Below are positions 23,211 to 34,634 of a stretch of DNA of 64,000 bases, in pieces. Position numbers and translations under genes: made by a program. The stretch covers positions 186,001 through 250,000 of the forward strand of contig JABCPU010000040.1 of NCBI GenBank assembly GCA_016800925.1, given 5' to 3'. This DNA comes from Suillus spraguei (Eukaryota > Basidiomycota > Agaricomycetes > Boletales > Suillaceae). Below the pieces are notes generated by a model. It saw only the letters and a list, made by a program, of their open reading frames with translations. It did not search any database and was not told the DNA's origin. Position 1 is the first letter of the stretch; each line of letters begins with the position of its first letter.

Positions 23211-24528
23211 ATTATACAGGTTGATTTCGCCAAACTTGACCGACGAGCCTCAGCAGCGTCCATGTCCTAAGGCTCTTAATTGAATAAGTACTGGAGATAG
23301 CAACTTTCTGTTGGATGTCGTCAGAAAACAACGAGTTGAGAGTAGCTCACCCCTGCAATACAGCTGCCAATGCGTACCCTCGACGCTCATTCAAATGAAA
23401 ACCGATGCAAAACTTAAAAGTCTAAAAAAGGCCTAGGCGAGCATTCAAAAAGCTTGCTGTACCAATGATTCTCGATGGGCATGACCAGTCTCCTCGTGCA
23501 CAACAGGACCTCTGAGGCTATTCAACAGGGGAGAAGCAGACAAATCACTCCCTTATATCACCACTCCGCGTCCCAAGCATATTATCAACGGGGAAAACGT
23601 AGACATGATCTCTAGCATTAGGTCAAGGATACCTCTGAGATGATCAGTAGCACATTTCAGCGTGATCATGGTTTGTTGGACAATAGTGACGGACTATAGA
23701 ACGGACGGACGGACCGGAAAAAACTTTCCAACTTCGATGAGTGCCGGTCAACAGTTGTTTATGAGGATATGAGAAGGCGAAGTTTTACAGCGTGGTAGAT
23801 TGGGAGATGGAAGCTCCGTAGATGTATGAAGACCATTGGTTGATGATATGGTTCAGTCAGTGCAAGATTGGTCGATCTTCGTCTAATGCCGAATATGAGC
23901 ATGGTTGAATTTTCGAACAAGGCATTTGGTGACAACGGCGAAAAATCGTACCTCTTCGCGCACCCATGGAAGGTGCCCGGCTGTCACTCTGACTCTGACT
24001 TTGCTCTCCTCAGAATCCTCGCTAGCACTTTCTGTGACAACCTCTAAAGTTACCTCCAAGTTGTTCCCAGCTCCCTACTCTGAGATCGAGTCTACGACTC
24101 CGTTTTTGCACGACGCTCGAAATCGAATCCACCATTTCACAGTACTCATATACACGTTCTCTTCAGCGCATTAAGTCCGAGTTGAATAACGCGTATTTGA
24201 GCTACACAGGTCAAGTAGACAGACATAATCAAGTCGGCAGAGATTTTGGGAGATGGGAATATAATACTGTCTGACGCTCAGGTGCACTTGGAATAGATCC
24301 CATTGAGCAATTGATGGTATGTCATTTGATTTGTACAAATTGTTTCATGGGGAGATGATGAGTGCCGCAGAGAGACATCTGAGTATGTCATGGATGTACA
24401 GTGTGGAACCCGTCCTTTAGGGCCTGGACAGCTGCCATTTAATAAGACATTATTTTGGGTGACTGTGCGTATAGCGTGTATGAAAACACGTGATACTGGA
24501 TTTGTCGGAGACGGAATAAAGCTTAACA
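23211..24528. other. Intergenic, nothing recognised
   Basis: No convincing gene. The region contains a small GGAC-rich tandem (GGACGGACGGACCGG at about 23703) and short frames on both strands, none conserved as far as I can tell. Confidence 0.35.
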
Positions 24529-24800
24529 CTATATACTGTCGACGACCACGCCAACGATGTCACGACGTTCTTCAAGACTCTGATAGGGCCAACGAAGAAA
24601 GTTGCTCCAGCCTAACGCAATTTTACCATGCGAAGGTGAACATAAAAGACCCCACACCTTTGAATCGTCATGATCTTCGTTCCGCAAGTCCTGCTGCATC
24701 CCAGTCTTGATCGGTCGGACCCACCTCTGATTCTCCACTTCCTGCTTTTTGAATGAGAATCGTTCTATCACCAGACCCGCTAGTAGTATAGTCTCAGTTT
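24529..24800 (-). pseudogene. WD40-gene fragment
   Basis: The minus strand at about 24775-24690 (GAACGATTCTCATTCAAAAA and following, GTGGGTCCGACC) is clearly related to 26565-26510 in the larger WD40 pseudogene (TGGAACAATTCTGATTCAAA, then GTGGGCCCGATTCAAG). In the larger copy this encodes TILIQNGKSGKVEVGPI. Here the corresponding codons are spread over two frames and interrupted, so this is a dead duplicate. Confidence 0.5.
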
Positions 24801-25029
24801 GGAGACCACGACACCGACTGCACCGTCTTACTCTTATGATAACATGCAGCCAGCTAGGCAAATATAACACCGCCTGGATAGACAAGACGGTGCAGAGCTG
24901 TGTATGAGATAGTCCTTATACAACGAACAGGGATACGTAAGCTATTGAATGACAGTGTCTCAGCAAATGAACTCATTGCTGACGCGAGTTGGAATGACGA
25001 CGATAGCCAAAGAAAAATCCGCAGCAGCT

Positions 25030-26945
25030 TACTCATTCATAGGCGATTTCTTCTGGCCCGCTTGTCGAGGCTTGTGCTTGTGTGGGCCGTCCTTGAGACA
25101 CTTGTACTCCCACTGCAAGTTGACCTGGTCGTGTTGAAATGTCGGCTACGTCGTCGTTCGTGCGTAGCATGGCTGCAGCCGCTTCTGCATCAGATTCAGG
25201 CGCAATACCGTATCTCTGCAGAGTAATTTAGATAATATGAAAGGGGAACAATGTCGAGTTACTCACATCTTCATCGCGGCAAGCAGCAATATCGACGGGG
25301 TGTCTGGAAGGTCCTGCGGGAAATGAGCTAAAATTCCAGTGCCAGGAATTGTGTAACGTTGGTCAAGAAGTATTTGCAGGTGGAGTGCTGGAATGCAAGG
25401 TGCCGAATGCGCCTCGAGCCTGCATTAGTCGTTCCAAGAGGCCTCGACTATCTTTGCTATCCAAGTGGGCGGAAAGAGTGCGACCATAAGACGGTGGGTT
25501 CTGCACATCGGCGGGAGGATCACCTCGTTGTTTGCCTTTATCGTTTGCGACGCTAAACGAATCACGTGCGGAACCGCGCTGACGATCGTCAAGTTGAGAT
25601 TACAGTGTGCAAGAGTCGAAACAGCACTTACAGCATCAACATTTTCACCTTCTTCGCCTTTGCCTTCTCACACTTTCCTTTCTGACACTGGTTGGTTGGG
25701 TTCAATGGTTGGGAGCTCTAAGGACGTGTTTGAACGAGCGCGACGACTAAAGAAACCGTGTTTGGAGCGATCTTGTGGAACAGACTTGTCTGGCGGCGGG
25801 CGACGTCGAGAGATGACATTCCAGAAGTGGCGAGCTGGAGACAAGGAGGGAAAATGGAAACCAGGCGATGGTGATGGAAGAGATTGTTGCGAAGACTACG
25901 AGTACATGTCATCAGTACCAGTGTCCTCAGATGAAAACAAGAGTTTTACGTGGAAGAAGTTATTGTATGGGTCGTCGTACACCTCTTCAATAAAGCTACC
26001 TCTCCTCGTGGAATCAGCCTGCAATATGAATATAAGCAAAGAGTACAGGTGGGCAAACGTGAAAGTACTGACTTCAGGACAAGATGATGATGGGGAGTTG
26101 GACCGAGTTTCCTGTTGTGTGCTTTGTCCGTCACTTTGTTCAAGTAGTGTGGGTGCTCGAACTTGAGGCCGAGGAAATATATCTTTGACCATCCATAGAG
26201 TAAGTTTATTGTCGGAACCACCATATGCAAGATGTCTCCCATCTCGAGAGAATGAGACATAGCGAAGGTTGACGTTTCGAGGCCCACACACGCCAATACA
26301 TTGTTTGTGGGTGAAAGGGCGACGGACCACAGGGAACAATTGTGTTCGGACGACCACACCAAGGAAGCTGCAGCATGAGTCATGACCCAGCCCTTTGATA
26401 GGGCCAATAACACGTTCGCCGGTCTTCGTATTCCAGATGGAAATTGTACTGTCCCCACCTGACGCAATTTTCTTTCCAGAAGATGAATATGCAAGACTCC
26501 ATACACTGCCCTCCTCCGCTTGAATCGGGCCCACCTCGACTTTTCCGCTTTTTCCATTTTGAATCAGAATTGTTCCATCATGGAATCCGCTGGCAAGTCG
26601 ACTTCCGCTGGGTGACCACGATAACGACCATATCGCATTCCCATAACTTGTCCAAACGCTTTCGTTCATCTTCCCGTCGGTAGTCCACCGCTGAACGCTT
26701 CCGTTCTCCCTCCCACATGCAATTATCTTCCCGTCTGGTGAAAGCGCTAGTGTATGTATGCCTCCACCATCACCTTTCCATGATTTCCCCACAATGCGTC
26801 CCGTGTCGCAGTCCCACTTGCACATAGTGCCGTCCCATGAACCACTCACGATGTGGATGTTGTCGGGCAAGAAGACGAAACTTCAAATCGCCTCGTCGTG
26901 TCCTTCAAACTCGTACTTCAGAAATGGTTTTTCCCATTATTCTGC
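25030..26945 (-). pseudogene. WD40 repeat protein, broken copy
   Basis: The longest minus-strand frame (26870-25896) has consecutive WD40 blades: HIVSGSWDGTMCKWDCDTG, GGIHTLALSPDGKIIACG, NAIWSLSWSPSGSRLASG, GSVWSLAYSSSGKKIASGG with ISIWNTKTGERVIGPIKG, and YVSFSRDGRHLAYGGSDNKL. Just upstream the frame reads KPFLKYEFEGHDEAI, then TGA, then SFVFLPDNIH; the TGA sits where WD40 relatives have Trp (TGG). Around 26330-26380 the blade switches frame (SLWSVALSPTNNVLACVG is in a neighbouring frame) and switches back. The tail carries RRGSFIEEVYDDPYNNFFH and, in another frame near 25890-25700, a Pro/Arg-rich C-terminus (GFHFPSLSPARHFWNVISR) known from agaricomycete WD40 families. The stops and shifts make a functional product unlikely. 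Confidence 0.65.
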
Positions 26946-27699
26946 GGTCGCTACTCCCTTGCCGGTCTGCCTTGCCTTGCAAAGAATCTAGCGGCCATAG
27001 CTCGTTCCAGTAATGTGGTGGATCAATCTGACTCTGCCGTAGTCGGTGATCGATTATGGTGGGTTGAAAAGTGGACTGATTGGTTTGTTGGTCTGTTACT
27101 TGGGGGCGAGCTGGAGATACAAGTGGGTTTTTATGTCGCACATGCCGTATCTATGGCTCCACGAGGCAGCCCTAATCGTCTATCCTCAGGTTCCCATCGC
27201 AATACAGCATTTTAGTTGGGTGTTTGCAAACGATGGCCCCTCTCAATCATCCTAGCATGGTGAATTGTGTTCCGATGCATGAAATCAAGGCAGCACATCG
27301 ACTAGCAAGTATCGCAGCTTCTCCCGTCTATCTATGGTTTGCTTCAGAATTCATGCTGTTGCTCGTTTGCTCTGTACTCTAATCATCACTTGCTTCTTTA
27401 AAGCTCTACTCTCGCCCAGAACACAATACAACACCTTTCAGTACTTGATATACCGCCGCATCAGAGAACCGATGAGTCTTTAGGGTGCGTTATGTCAATT
27501 GCAGGACCTTTACGTCGTAATATACGACTTTATAGTGTTCCTAGCGACGAAAATAAAGGACAGCATCATGCAATGGTATATAAGACAGTATAACTCACAC
27601 CAGTCCTTTGATGAGCATACGCGAGACGATATATAATTGTGGTGTGAGACACAGAGATGCATAAGCATATTCGTCCTGGACCCATCCCACATGTCACCC

Positions 27700-27960
27700 A
27701 GGACACCGGGGACCTGTATTTACATTTGATGGAGCCAATAACAAGCTTGCCAGTCATGGTGTTCTACATGCAGATCATATGATTGAATCCACACGATGCA
27801 ATTCTGTCACCCGAAGGTCGACATGTAAGAGCATACATCTTGTCCTGTTTCGTCCACTTATTCGTTATGACCTTTTCGGATGCTTGTGGGACCAACATCC
27901 AAGCGCGCGGAGGCTGAGCACCGACAGCAAAATGAGAGAAATGTGAACATCACTACACGA
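27700..27960 (-). pseudogene. WD40 blade remnant
   Basis: Minus-strand reading at about 27870-27720 gives WTKQDKMYALTCRPSGDRIA, SCGFNHMICM, stop (TAG), NTMTGKLVIGSIK. This is a recognisable WD40 blade with a stop where the blade Trp codon is expected. It could be the 5' part of the broken WD40 gene at 25-27 kb or a separate dead copy. Nothing coherent lies between them. Confidence 0.5.
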
Positions 27961-28312
27961 TGTAAGTTGAAAGATGGGGTGTAAGTGGTGAGAGCAGGTC
28001 GTTAGCACCGGGGCTGGGCAATGAGATATAAACGAAACACAAGAGCAGATAAAACGACAAGACTTATGACACCCATAAGATTCTGAATCACTGCTCGCTA
28101 GTCCCTCTGGCCCGATTGGATCTGTTAAGTTTCTCGGGTGATTCGGATAGCGAACGGGTGTGATACATCTTGAGAATAATACATTAAGTACTTACTATAG
28201 TAGGGTAATCCAGATACAATAATTGCTATAGCCCACAGGTGTCTACAGCTATAGCTTGCATCGATGATTGTTGGTGACAAGTGCTTGCTTCAAAGTTGAA
28301 TAAGGCAAACGT

Positions 28313-28863
28313 GCCGCGCGTCATTGCTCAGATGACTACCTGACCACTTTGTTCAAGTGAACGCCAGGTACTGAATTCTCAGGCTGACTCATTCACTTCC
28401 AGTAAAGTAGCAAGTGAATGGGACTGCCTGAGAATTCAGTTTGGTAAATTACACTTTGAACCTTGATCACTATGATCCTCCCACCGACAGTACTACTAAC
28501 TCATGCATACAGCTCAGAAATCCTTGGAATTCTATCAGCGCCTTGGGGACAATAAGTCGATTTCCTGAATCACCAAGTTGGGGCTGAGGAGATAATGATT
28601 GATGCCGCATAGAAGATGGAATCATTTACTAAAATCCCGTCAGTTCTACGATTCACCATCATCGGATGCTGACGGGCCTTGTCACGGGAGCATGATTCTT
28701 GGATCTACAAGGTACTGTCAGGGGCATAGTCGTGAGCTCTCATATTTCAGGTTCGAAACTCCTTGATTTGCCAAGCGGAGACGGAGACGAGTACTGCAGA
28801 GTCACCTTTGGAGACTCATAGATCGCCAATAACAAGCACCTCCAAAGCGTGATCTGAAAGTCG
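28313..28863 (+). repeat. Dispersed repeat, copy 2 (perfect-arm hairpin)
   Basis: Direct-orientation partner of 15875-16472. Near its left end is a strong inverted repeat: ACTGAATTCTCAGGC at about 28369 pairs with GCCTGAGAATTCAGT at about 28426. The arms continue through TCATTCACTT / AAGTGAATG around a loop near GTAAAGTAGC. The body shares CCTCCCACCGACAGTACTAC, ACTCATGCATACAGCTCAGA, CACCAAGTTGGGGCTGAGG, CATTTACTAAAATCCCGTC and CAGGTTCGAAACTCCTTG with copy 1. It has an extra 60-70 bases near 28640-28720 with an internal duplication (GTCACGGGAGCATGA-like and GTCAGGGGCATAGTCGTGAG). Confidence 0.7.
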
Positions 28864-28936
28864 GTAGACACATACTTTCAAGATGAGTGCTAAGGATACA
28901 ACTTGACTATTGCTTCGCTTTGTTCGTCAACATTCT

Positions 28937-29703
28937 CTACAAGCTCAAGGCCTGAGGAACAATCTCCACCCAGTAGCTAAGGGATCATAGTGAGCGAAAC
29001 GATGTCAAGGATACCAGTAAAAAAACGCACCCATCGGGATCCAGAATGAAGGCAATGTGCCTCATCTTACCATCAGTGAGACGCTTTTTGAACGGAACTC
29101 CAAGGCTTTCGAAACGCGCGCATGCCTCCTCGATATTGCTCACTGTGACAGCGATGTGGCCAAAACCCCTTCCAGGATCGGCATTGCCGTTGGCGTAGCC
29201 TTGGAAGTTTGGATCGGACTCGGTGCCGTGGTTATGAGTGAGCTCGAGGATGCCTGGTACATATGTACATGTGAGTTTGTCAGAGATAACGCCTGATAGG
29301 AGGTATTTTTACCCTCGCGGTTAAAACGAGCCTTGGCCTTCTGCTCAGCTGGGAGCGAGGCGATCCCGTCGTGATCAAAGGCGAGGAAGTATAGGGTGAA
29401 GTCACCCATGTTTTGCTCTGTCACATATATTCCGTGGTACACTCATCAAACGAGGATTTGAATTCCATCTCACCAGAAACCAGGTCCATGCCGAGGGTCT
29501 GGAGAAGAAGTGCTCAGTTAATCCGGCTACACTACCACAGCAGGATAGCTTACATCCATGTAGAAAGGTAAAGATAGTTTCGGGTCCTTGATACGAATCA
29601 TGGTGTGGTTAAACTACGATAATATCTCGAGTCAGTTTTCATTCTAGTAACAAAGGTTACGTTTCCTCACCTTAAAACTTTCTGTCGCAGCGGTACGAGG
29701 CAT
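28937..29703 (-). CDS. GLO1: Glyoxalase I (lactoylglutathione lyase)
   Basis: Converts the methylglyoxal-glutathione hemithioacetal to S-lactoylglutathione in the cytosol. Starts at 29703 with [11 protein letters not shown], then after an intron [20 protein letters not shown], whose His is the expected first metal ligand position. The next exons give [28 protein letters not shown] (Glu ligand), [12 protein letters not shown] (His ligand), [30 protein letters not shown], and a last exon [12 protein letters not shown] (Glu ligand) ending with stop 28937-28939. Size (about 170 residues) fits a single-domain glyoxalase I rather than the two-domain yeast form. All four metal ligands are visible. 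No damage is seen. Confidence 0.9.
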
Positions 29704-30161
29704 GTTTGATGGAGTTGTGGAGTGGAAAGTGCGTTGAAGAGCGAGAGTTCGTCTGGCTTGGAAAGCGCTCAGAAGAAAGCGGTTCAAACTCATCATAATT
29801 AAATGGTCTGACTAAGTCACAAGGGCCTATTTGAAATATATATTTTGTTCCGCGAGGAACGAGGTCGGGAACAGAGGGATTCCGTCACTAAAATTCTCGA
29901 TTTTTAATTTAGAATCAGGGCAGCTGCTTAGGAATATGTATATCAGCAGGCCCAGTGACTGCGAGGTAAATCTGAAGTGCGGTAGCAAGTGGTCTTGGGA
30001 TGCGTTTGAGGCTAAGACACCTGCAGTAAGAAACAAAGGGTGTAAAGATCGACGTAGTTTATACTGCCCACGAATGAGGGTGATAGATCTTCAATACAGT
30101 AAAAGGAAGGATGCAGTATGTCCGATTTTGATAAATAAAGAACCCATCCGTCCTGCGACTT
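29704..30161. promoter_or_regulatory. Spacer containing the glyoxalase promoter
   Basis: About 460 bases between the glyoxalase start (minus, 29703) and the stop of the next minus-strand gene (30162). It must hold the glyoxalase promoter. A TTATATATATATT-like run read on the minus strand near 29832-29845 is a possible AT-rich core element. No gene is evident. Confidence 0.3.
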
Positions 30162-31415
30162 TTAGCCGGACCGCGGAGATGAAGGTCGGTTGGACACCAG
30201 TTCATGATCGCCGCGAATATTAATGAAGGAATACTGAAAGAACGTCAATACTGATACACCGACATTAACATGAAACACATACCTCTACAAGGTCTGGGCG
30301 AGCGCCTTTGACAAGGTTCATGTAGACAAGATTTGGCTCAGAGAAGAATGGCCTCAAGCCGGCAGCTTCCAGCTTTTCCCACCACCCAAGGAACTTCGCG
30401 ACGTCGTTCCACTCACTGCCTGGGTACACGTGTATTTCAAGCTGAAGTTGGCCGAATGGGAGCGGTTCACCATAGAAAGAGTCGATGAAATTTGACAATG
30501 AGTAAAATTCGTTGCCCTCGATGTCAACTTTGAGGATATCAATGAAATCGTGTCCATTCCGTTCCATGAGAGTGCGAAGGGTATACATTTTTGGCTCGTC
30601 AACTGCGTTGTGCTTGTTTTCAGGTCCAAGTGCATATGGGAAAAAGTGAGAGCGCGGCTTCAAATTCGTGTCTTCTTCAATCTCGGGCCCGAACTGCATC
30701 AGTCAATTCAGATCGACTAATGCTGAGTGAACAACTTGAAACGTACGGAGTTGACACTGAAATCATAGCCATAAAGCTGACAACCAGGCGCTGCCTTCAA
30801 AAGGTCTGCCTCAAAAGACGACTCGCCATTAACCCCTGATTAGCTATCAGCGATCATTTTTGATCCGATGAGCGGCAAGTTATCGCACCGAAAGAATAGA
30901 TATTGCATTGAGGTTTGGGAGCTATGCGCTCTAGTCCACAGACCCATTTACCTCCATCGCCCATCATTCCAATACGCTCGACGCGATGAGGGCATCCAAA
31001 CGACGGCAGAAAGAAGTCCCCTGCGAACACACCCATGAGCCCTAGTTCCACTGCCACGTGTTCCGATCCGGGCAAAATTCACTCACAGAGTGTGTAAAAC
31101 TCGCCGTGCGAGGGAAACCTGCGAGCAAATTGAGCATCATCAGAGCTCTATGAGATAATTGCGAACTTACGGGTCAACCTTCTCAGGTGTTGGTCCCCAT
31201 TTTTTAATGAGTTGCTGGCGTCGTTGCAACATTTCTTCATAATGCATCTCCTCTACTGCAAACGCTTCTGCGAGCAGGACGTCTCTGGATTTGCTGAAGG
31301 CCACTGAGCGTACTGAGTTGAGAGACGCCGAGTCACTAGCGAACATGACCAGGGAAATGAAGATTAATATGAGAAGGGCGACCGTAAACCTGGGGTGGCG
31401 TGCATAGAGTGTCAT
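30162..31415 (-). CDS. FkbM-type methyltransferase, membrane-anchored
   Basis: Starts at 31415 with a short cytosolic N-terminus and one membrane segment (FTVALLILIFISLVMFA), so a type II single-pass protein with its catalytic part in the secretory lumen is likely. A coiled region and SHGEFYTLWDFF follow, then CPHRVERIGMMGDGGKWVCG, IYSFGVNGESSFEADLL (SAM-binding motif I region), CQLYGYDFSVNS, and the FkbM signature DFIDILKVDIEGNEF at about 30545-30500. Next come LQLEIHVYPGSEW and GLRPFFSEPNLVYMN, and a last small exon YSFINIRGDHELV ending at 30162-30164. Introns are short with GT-AG ends. Such proteins are common in basidiomycetes; the substrate is unknown. Confidence 0.82.
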
Positions 31416-33096
31416 GGTGTTGAAACCAAAAAACTTGAAATCGTTGTGAATTTATGTAAAGGCTGCCGAGCTATTTCAATACAGCTACAATAGTACAGCC
31501 ACCGCACGCGTTGCTGCCAAGCCTCACACAATTACCCATCGCTGTCGCTTTCGACGAGCTCACACTGTCACTGAATCATGTAAACCTTACGGCTGCCAAG
31601 GGCCCAGCTTCACACAAATGATTGGAGTATGCCTAATGGCAAATTTCTGTACCCCGGCACTGATGCATTGCGCAGAACATGGACTCTGAGAATTTACCCA
31701 TGAAGATACAAATGACACTAGATTACGATCACTTCGAACAGACTTTCTAAGAGTCTAAAGATATATTACTACCGCGTGCAGTCAGCAAATGGCTATCCGG
31801 AACCAGACCAAAACCGACGCGTTTCAGGGTATTCCATAGCTAACCCCTTAAGATAAGACCTTATCTTGTTGAACTTTCACGTCTGTATGGTTGGCGGAAG
31901 TAGTACTCACCTCATCTAGGGTTTTTTTCTCGCAAAGTGACAGGAACTATGAACCTGACCAGTTGATTGTGGGCCTTGTGACTCCTGGCGGCGTGGACAC
32001 GATGTCCCATGATTGGTACTACGCCACAACACGTTCTAGAATGATCATTGCCATTGAGATCGGATTCTTACTAGATGACATACACCAAATGCATGCCAGC
32101 TTGTAAGAATCCGACCCTGGATCTTAAAGGTATAGCGCTTCAGATTTCATCGTAAGCTCTCAAAGGCCCGAGCGTCCTGAGTCGACCACCAAAAGACTAG
32201 ACTGGCGTCGGGAGCGATAAGTATAAGTTGTGGATTGATATTAACCCGGGTTGTAACTAAATAGGTTATAACTGTGCGTCCTGATTCGAATTATGTAACC
32301 ACAAAATAACTAGTCTCGCAATCGAGCTCAACGCACCGTTTTACATGGTAGCTGCCCCCCAGAATATTCCCGCTAGTACTTTCTTCGTTTTCAGGTAGCT
32401 GTGACATTAGTTCGTAGAATAAAGCCTCACTCTCCATGTTTCTCACGCCTTGGAACCAAAACTCGTCCCATCTCTGCCGCTTGTTTCCATGACTAAAGGT
32501 TTCAGGAATCAGCATTAATAGTCTTGAAATTGCCAGGGATGTATTGACAACCCAACAGATGGTTTTTGATCGCCGGAAAGGTTGAAATAATGAAAAAACC
32601 ATATTTACAGCCAGTGCACTTTATCGACCTTTGTAGTTTTTTGATGAAATGATCCCATAGCCAGGATTTCTCCCTAGACATCAGAGCAGGTTGGAAAAGC
32701 AATACAGTTCTGGGGGGATGGCACAGAGATTGATGTCTGTTAACGGGTTACTAACAACACAGTACCTGGTGGAGAAGTGTCACCGATCAAATGGCGTGGG
32801 AGTAATACGGTAGTTTCCGAGTGGAATACTACCTCCAAACATTGTCAAGGGAGCATAGCGAGCTCAAAGGAATCGAAACCCCCCAGCCAAACGTCGTAGC
32901 AAGTCGACGTCTAGCACAAAACTACGCTCACGGTATGTTTGAACATCTCATCATTCCAATTTGCGCAGTTTTCATTGGCGGTTCGGGTGGATTGACGATG
33001 TAGAAACCAGATGGATGTATGATGATATGGACTATATAGAATATCATCCAGACGACGAACATTATACTGATCTTCACTACTGTGTCCAGGCCCATC
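31416..33096. other. Intergenic between divergent genes
   Basis: Contains promoters for the methyltransferase (left end) and RPS0 (right end). No gene is recognised in 1.7 kb. A perfect 12-base inverted repeat, TCGGATTCTTAC at 32060-32071 and GTAAGAATCCGA at 32103-32114, could form a hairpin with a loop of about 31 bases. Pyrimidine-rich sequence at about 33070-33090 precedes the RPS0 start. Confidence 0.4.
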
Positions 33097-33381
33097 ATGT
33101 CGTCAAAACTTCCCTCCGTCCTAAGCGCAACTGACGAGGAGATCCAACTCCTCCTGGCAGCGCAATGTCACATCGGCACAAAAAACTGCGATAAGCAGAT
33201 GGAGCCTTATGTCTGGAAGCGCCGCGTTGACGGTTAGTCCGCTCTCAAAATCATGTTCACGCCTCTCATGCACGAATTCTATTTGCGCTGTCTTGAATTC
33301 TTGTGCGCACAGGCATCCACATTCTTAACATTGGCAAGACTTGGGAGAAACTTGTCTTTGCCGCACGTGTAATTGCCGCTG

Positions 33382-33412
<31 letters not shown>

Positions 33413-34114
33413 TGCTCGCCCCTACGGTCACCGTGCAGTTCTCAAATTTGCTGCCAACACCGGCGCACAAGCCATCGCCGGCCGTTTCACCCCTGGTTCC
33501 TTCACGAACTACATCACACGCTCTTTCAAGGAGCCCCGTCTTATCGTTGTCACCGACCCTCGCGTTGACCACCAGGCGATTCGCGAGGCATCATATGTTA
33601 ACATCCCTGTCATTGCTCTTTGCGACACGGATGCACCTCTCAAGTTCGTTGACGTTGCTATCCCCACGAACAACAAGACGCGCCATTCGATTGGTTTGAT
33701 TTGGTGGTTGCTTGCACGGGAGGTGTTGAGGCTCCGTGGGACAATCCCTCGCACTCCTGATGGCTGGAATGTGATGGTTGACATGTTCTTCTACCGTGAC
33801 CCTGAAGAAGTGGAGAGGCAACAACAGGAGGAAGCCCAGGCTAAGCTTGCTGCTGCCGAGCCAGAGGCTCAGGGTGGTCTGTCGGAGTGGGATGCCCCAT
33901 CCGCCCCTCAGCCAGGGTCGATCAACCCTGCTCTTGTCGCTCAAGACGGTGGTGAGTGAAAGCACCGTGTCGAGATATTACGTATACTGACCCATATGTT
34001 TCAGGTGCTCTCGACTGGGCAGCAGATGCTGCACCTGGTACCACCGATTGGTCAGCGGAGCCTGCTGCTGCAGGTGGATGGGGAGCAGAACCTGCCACTA
34101 GCGGGTGGGATTAG
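33097..34114 (+). CDS. RPS0: 40S ribosomal protein S0 / uS2 (laminin-receptor family)
   Basis: Structural protein of the small ribosomal subunit. Exons 33097-33232, 33313-33951, 34005-34114. Starts [20 protein letters not shown], then [40 protein letters not shown], and the highly conserved block [74 protein letters not shown]. The acidic C-terminus ends with the repeats [19 protein letters not shown] and [12 protein letters not shown], typical of fungal S0. Intact, with two short introns. Codon choice is strongly biased to C-ending codons, as expected for a highly expressed gene. Confidence 0.97.
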
Positions 34115-34634
34115 GCGTCATAAGCGATATAATTCTCCATGTGCATGCTTTGCTTCCTCTCCATTTACATTGTCTGCGACTTTTGACATGCAAAATATGA
34201 CATCATGGTCTCCCTCCTTCATATGTTTGCCATGTTTCAAGCACAGATTTTACCTGGATGATGATTTAATGGTATGGGTAAGCTTCCAGGTGGAATATTC
34301 ACTGTGTTATATGCTTTGCAAGAGAAATTTGTTGTACCTGTCGCTAAATTTCAACACAGATGCAGTCGGTGTGCTTAGTATAAACAGATAGTGTTAGATG
34401 CGGTCACCAAATGGCTGCTGGACGCAAGTTCTCCTTGTTGTGGTTTAGCCACCTTTTGTGCTTACATGAGTCAGGTCTCCTCTACGTAGTATTGACCAGT
34501 CCACGTGCAACTAGGTAGCTGTCGCAGAGCACGAAAGCATTCATCTTGATAGAAGTTGCCCATTGGTTGCCTATGTGTGTGGGTTCGACATACTGAGAAA
34601 TAAGGGTAACCCTTCTCGAATTACAATTTTGTAG
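34115..34634. terminator. Convergent 3' spacer, RPS0 and RSA4
   Basis: About 520 bases between the two stop codons. It must contain both 3' UTRs. It is AT-rich around 34180-34380; no repeat or gene is evident. Confidence 0.35.

Noticed and set aside
23700..23720. GGAC tandem as a significant microsatellite
   Set aside because: Only about three units; too short to be informative.
33279..33965. Long frames antisense to RPS0
   Set aside because: Shadows of a highly biased coding sequence; no domain or splice logic.
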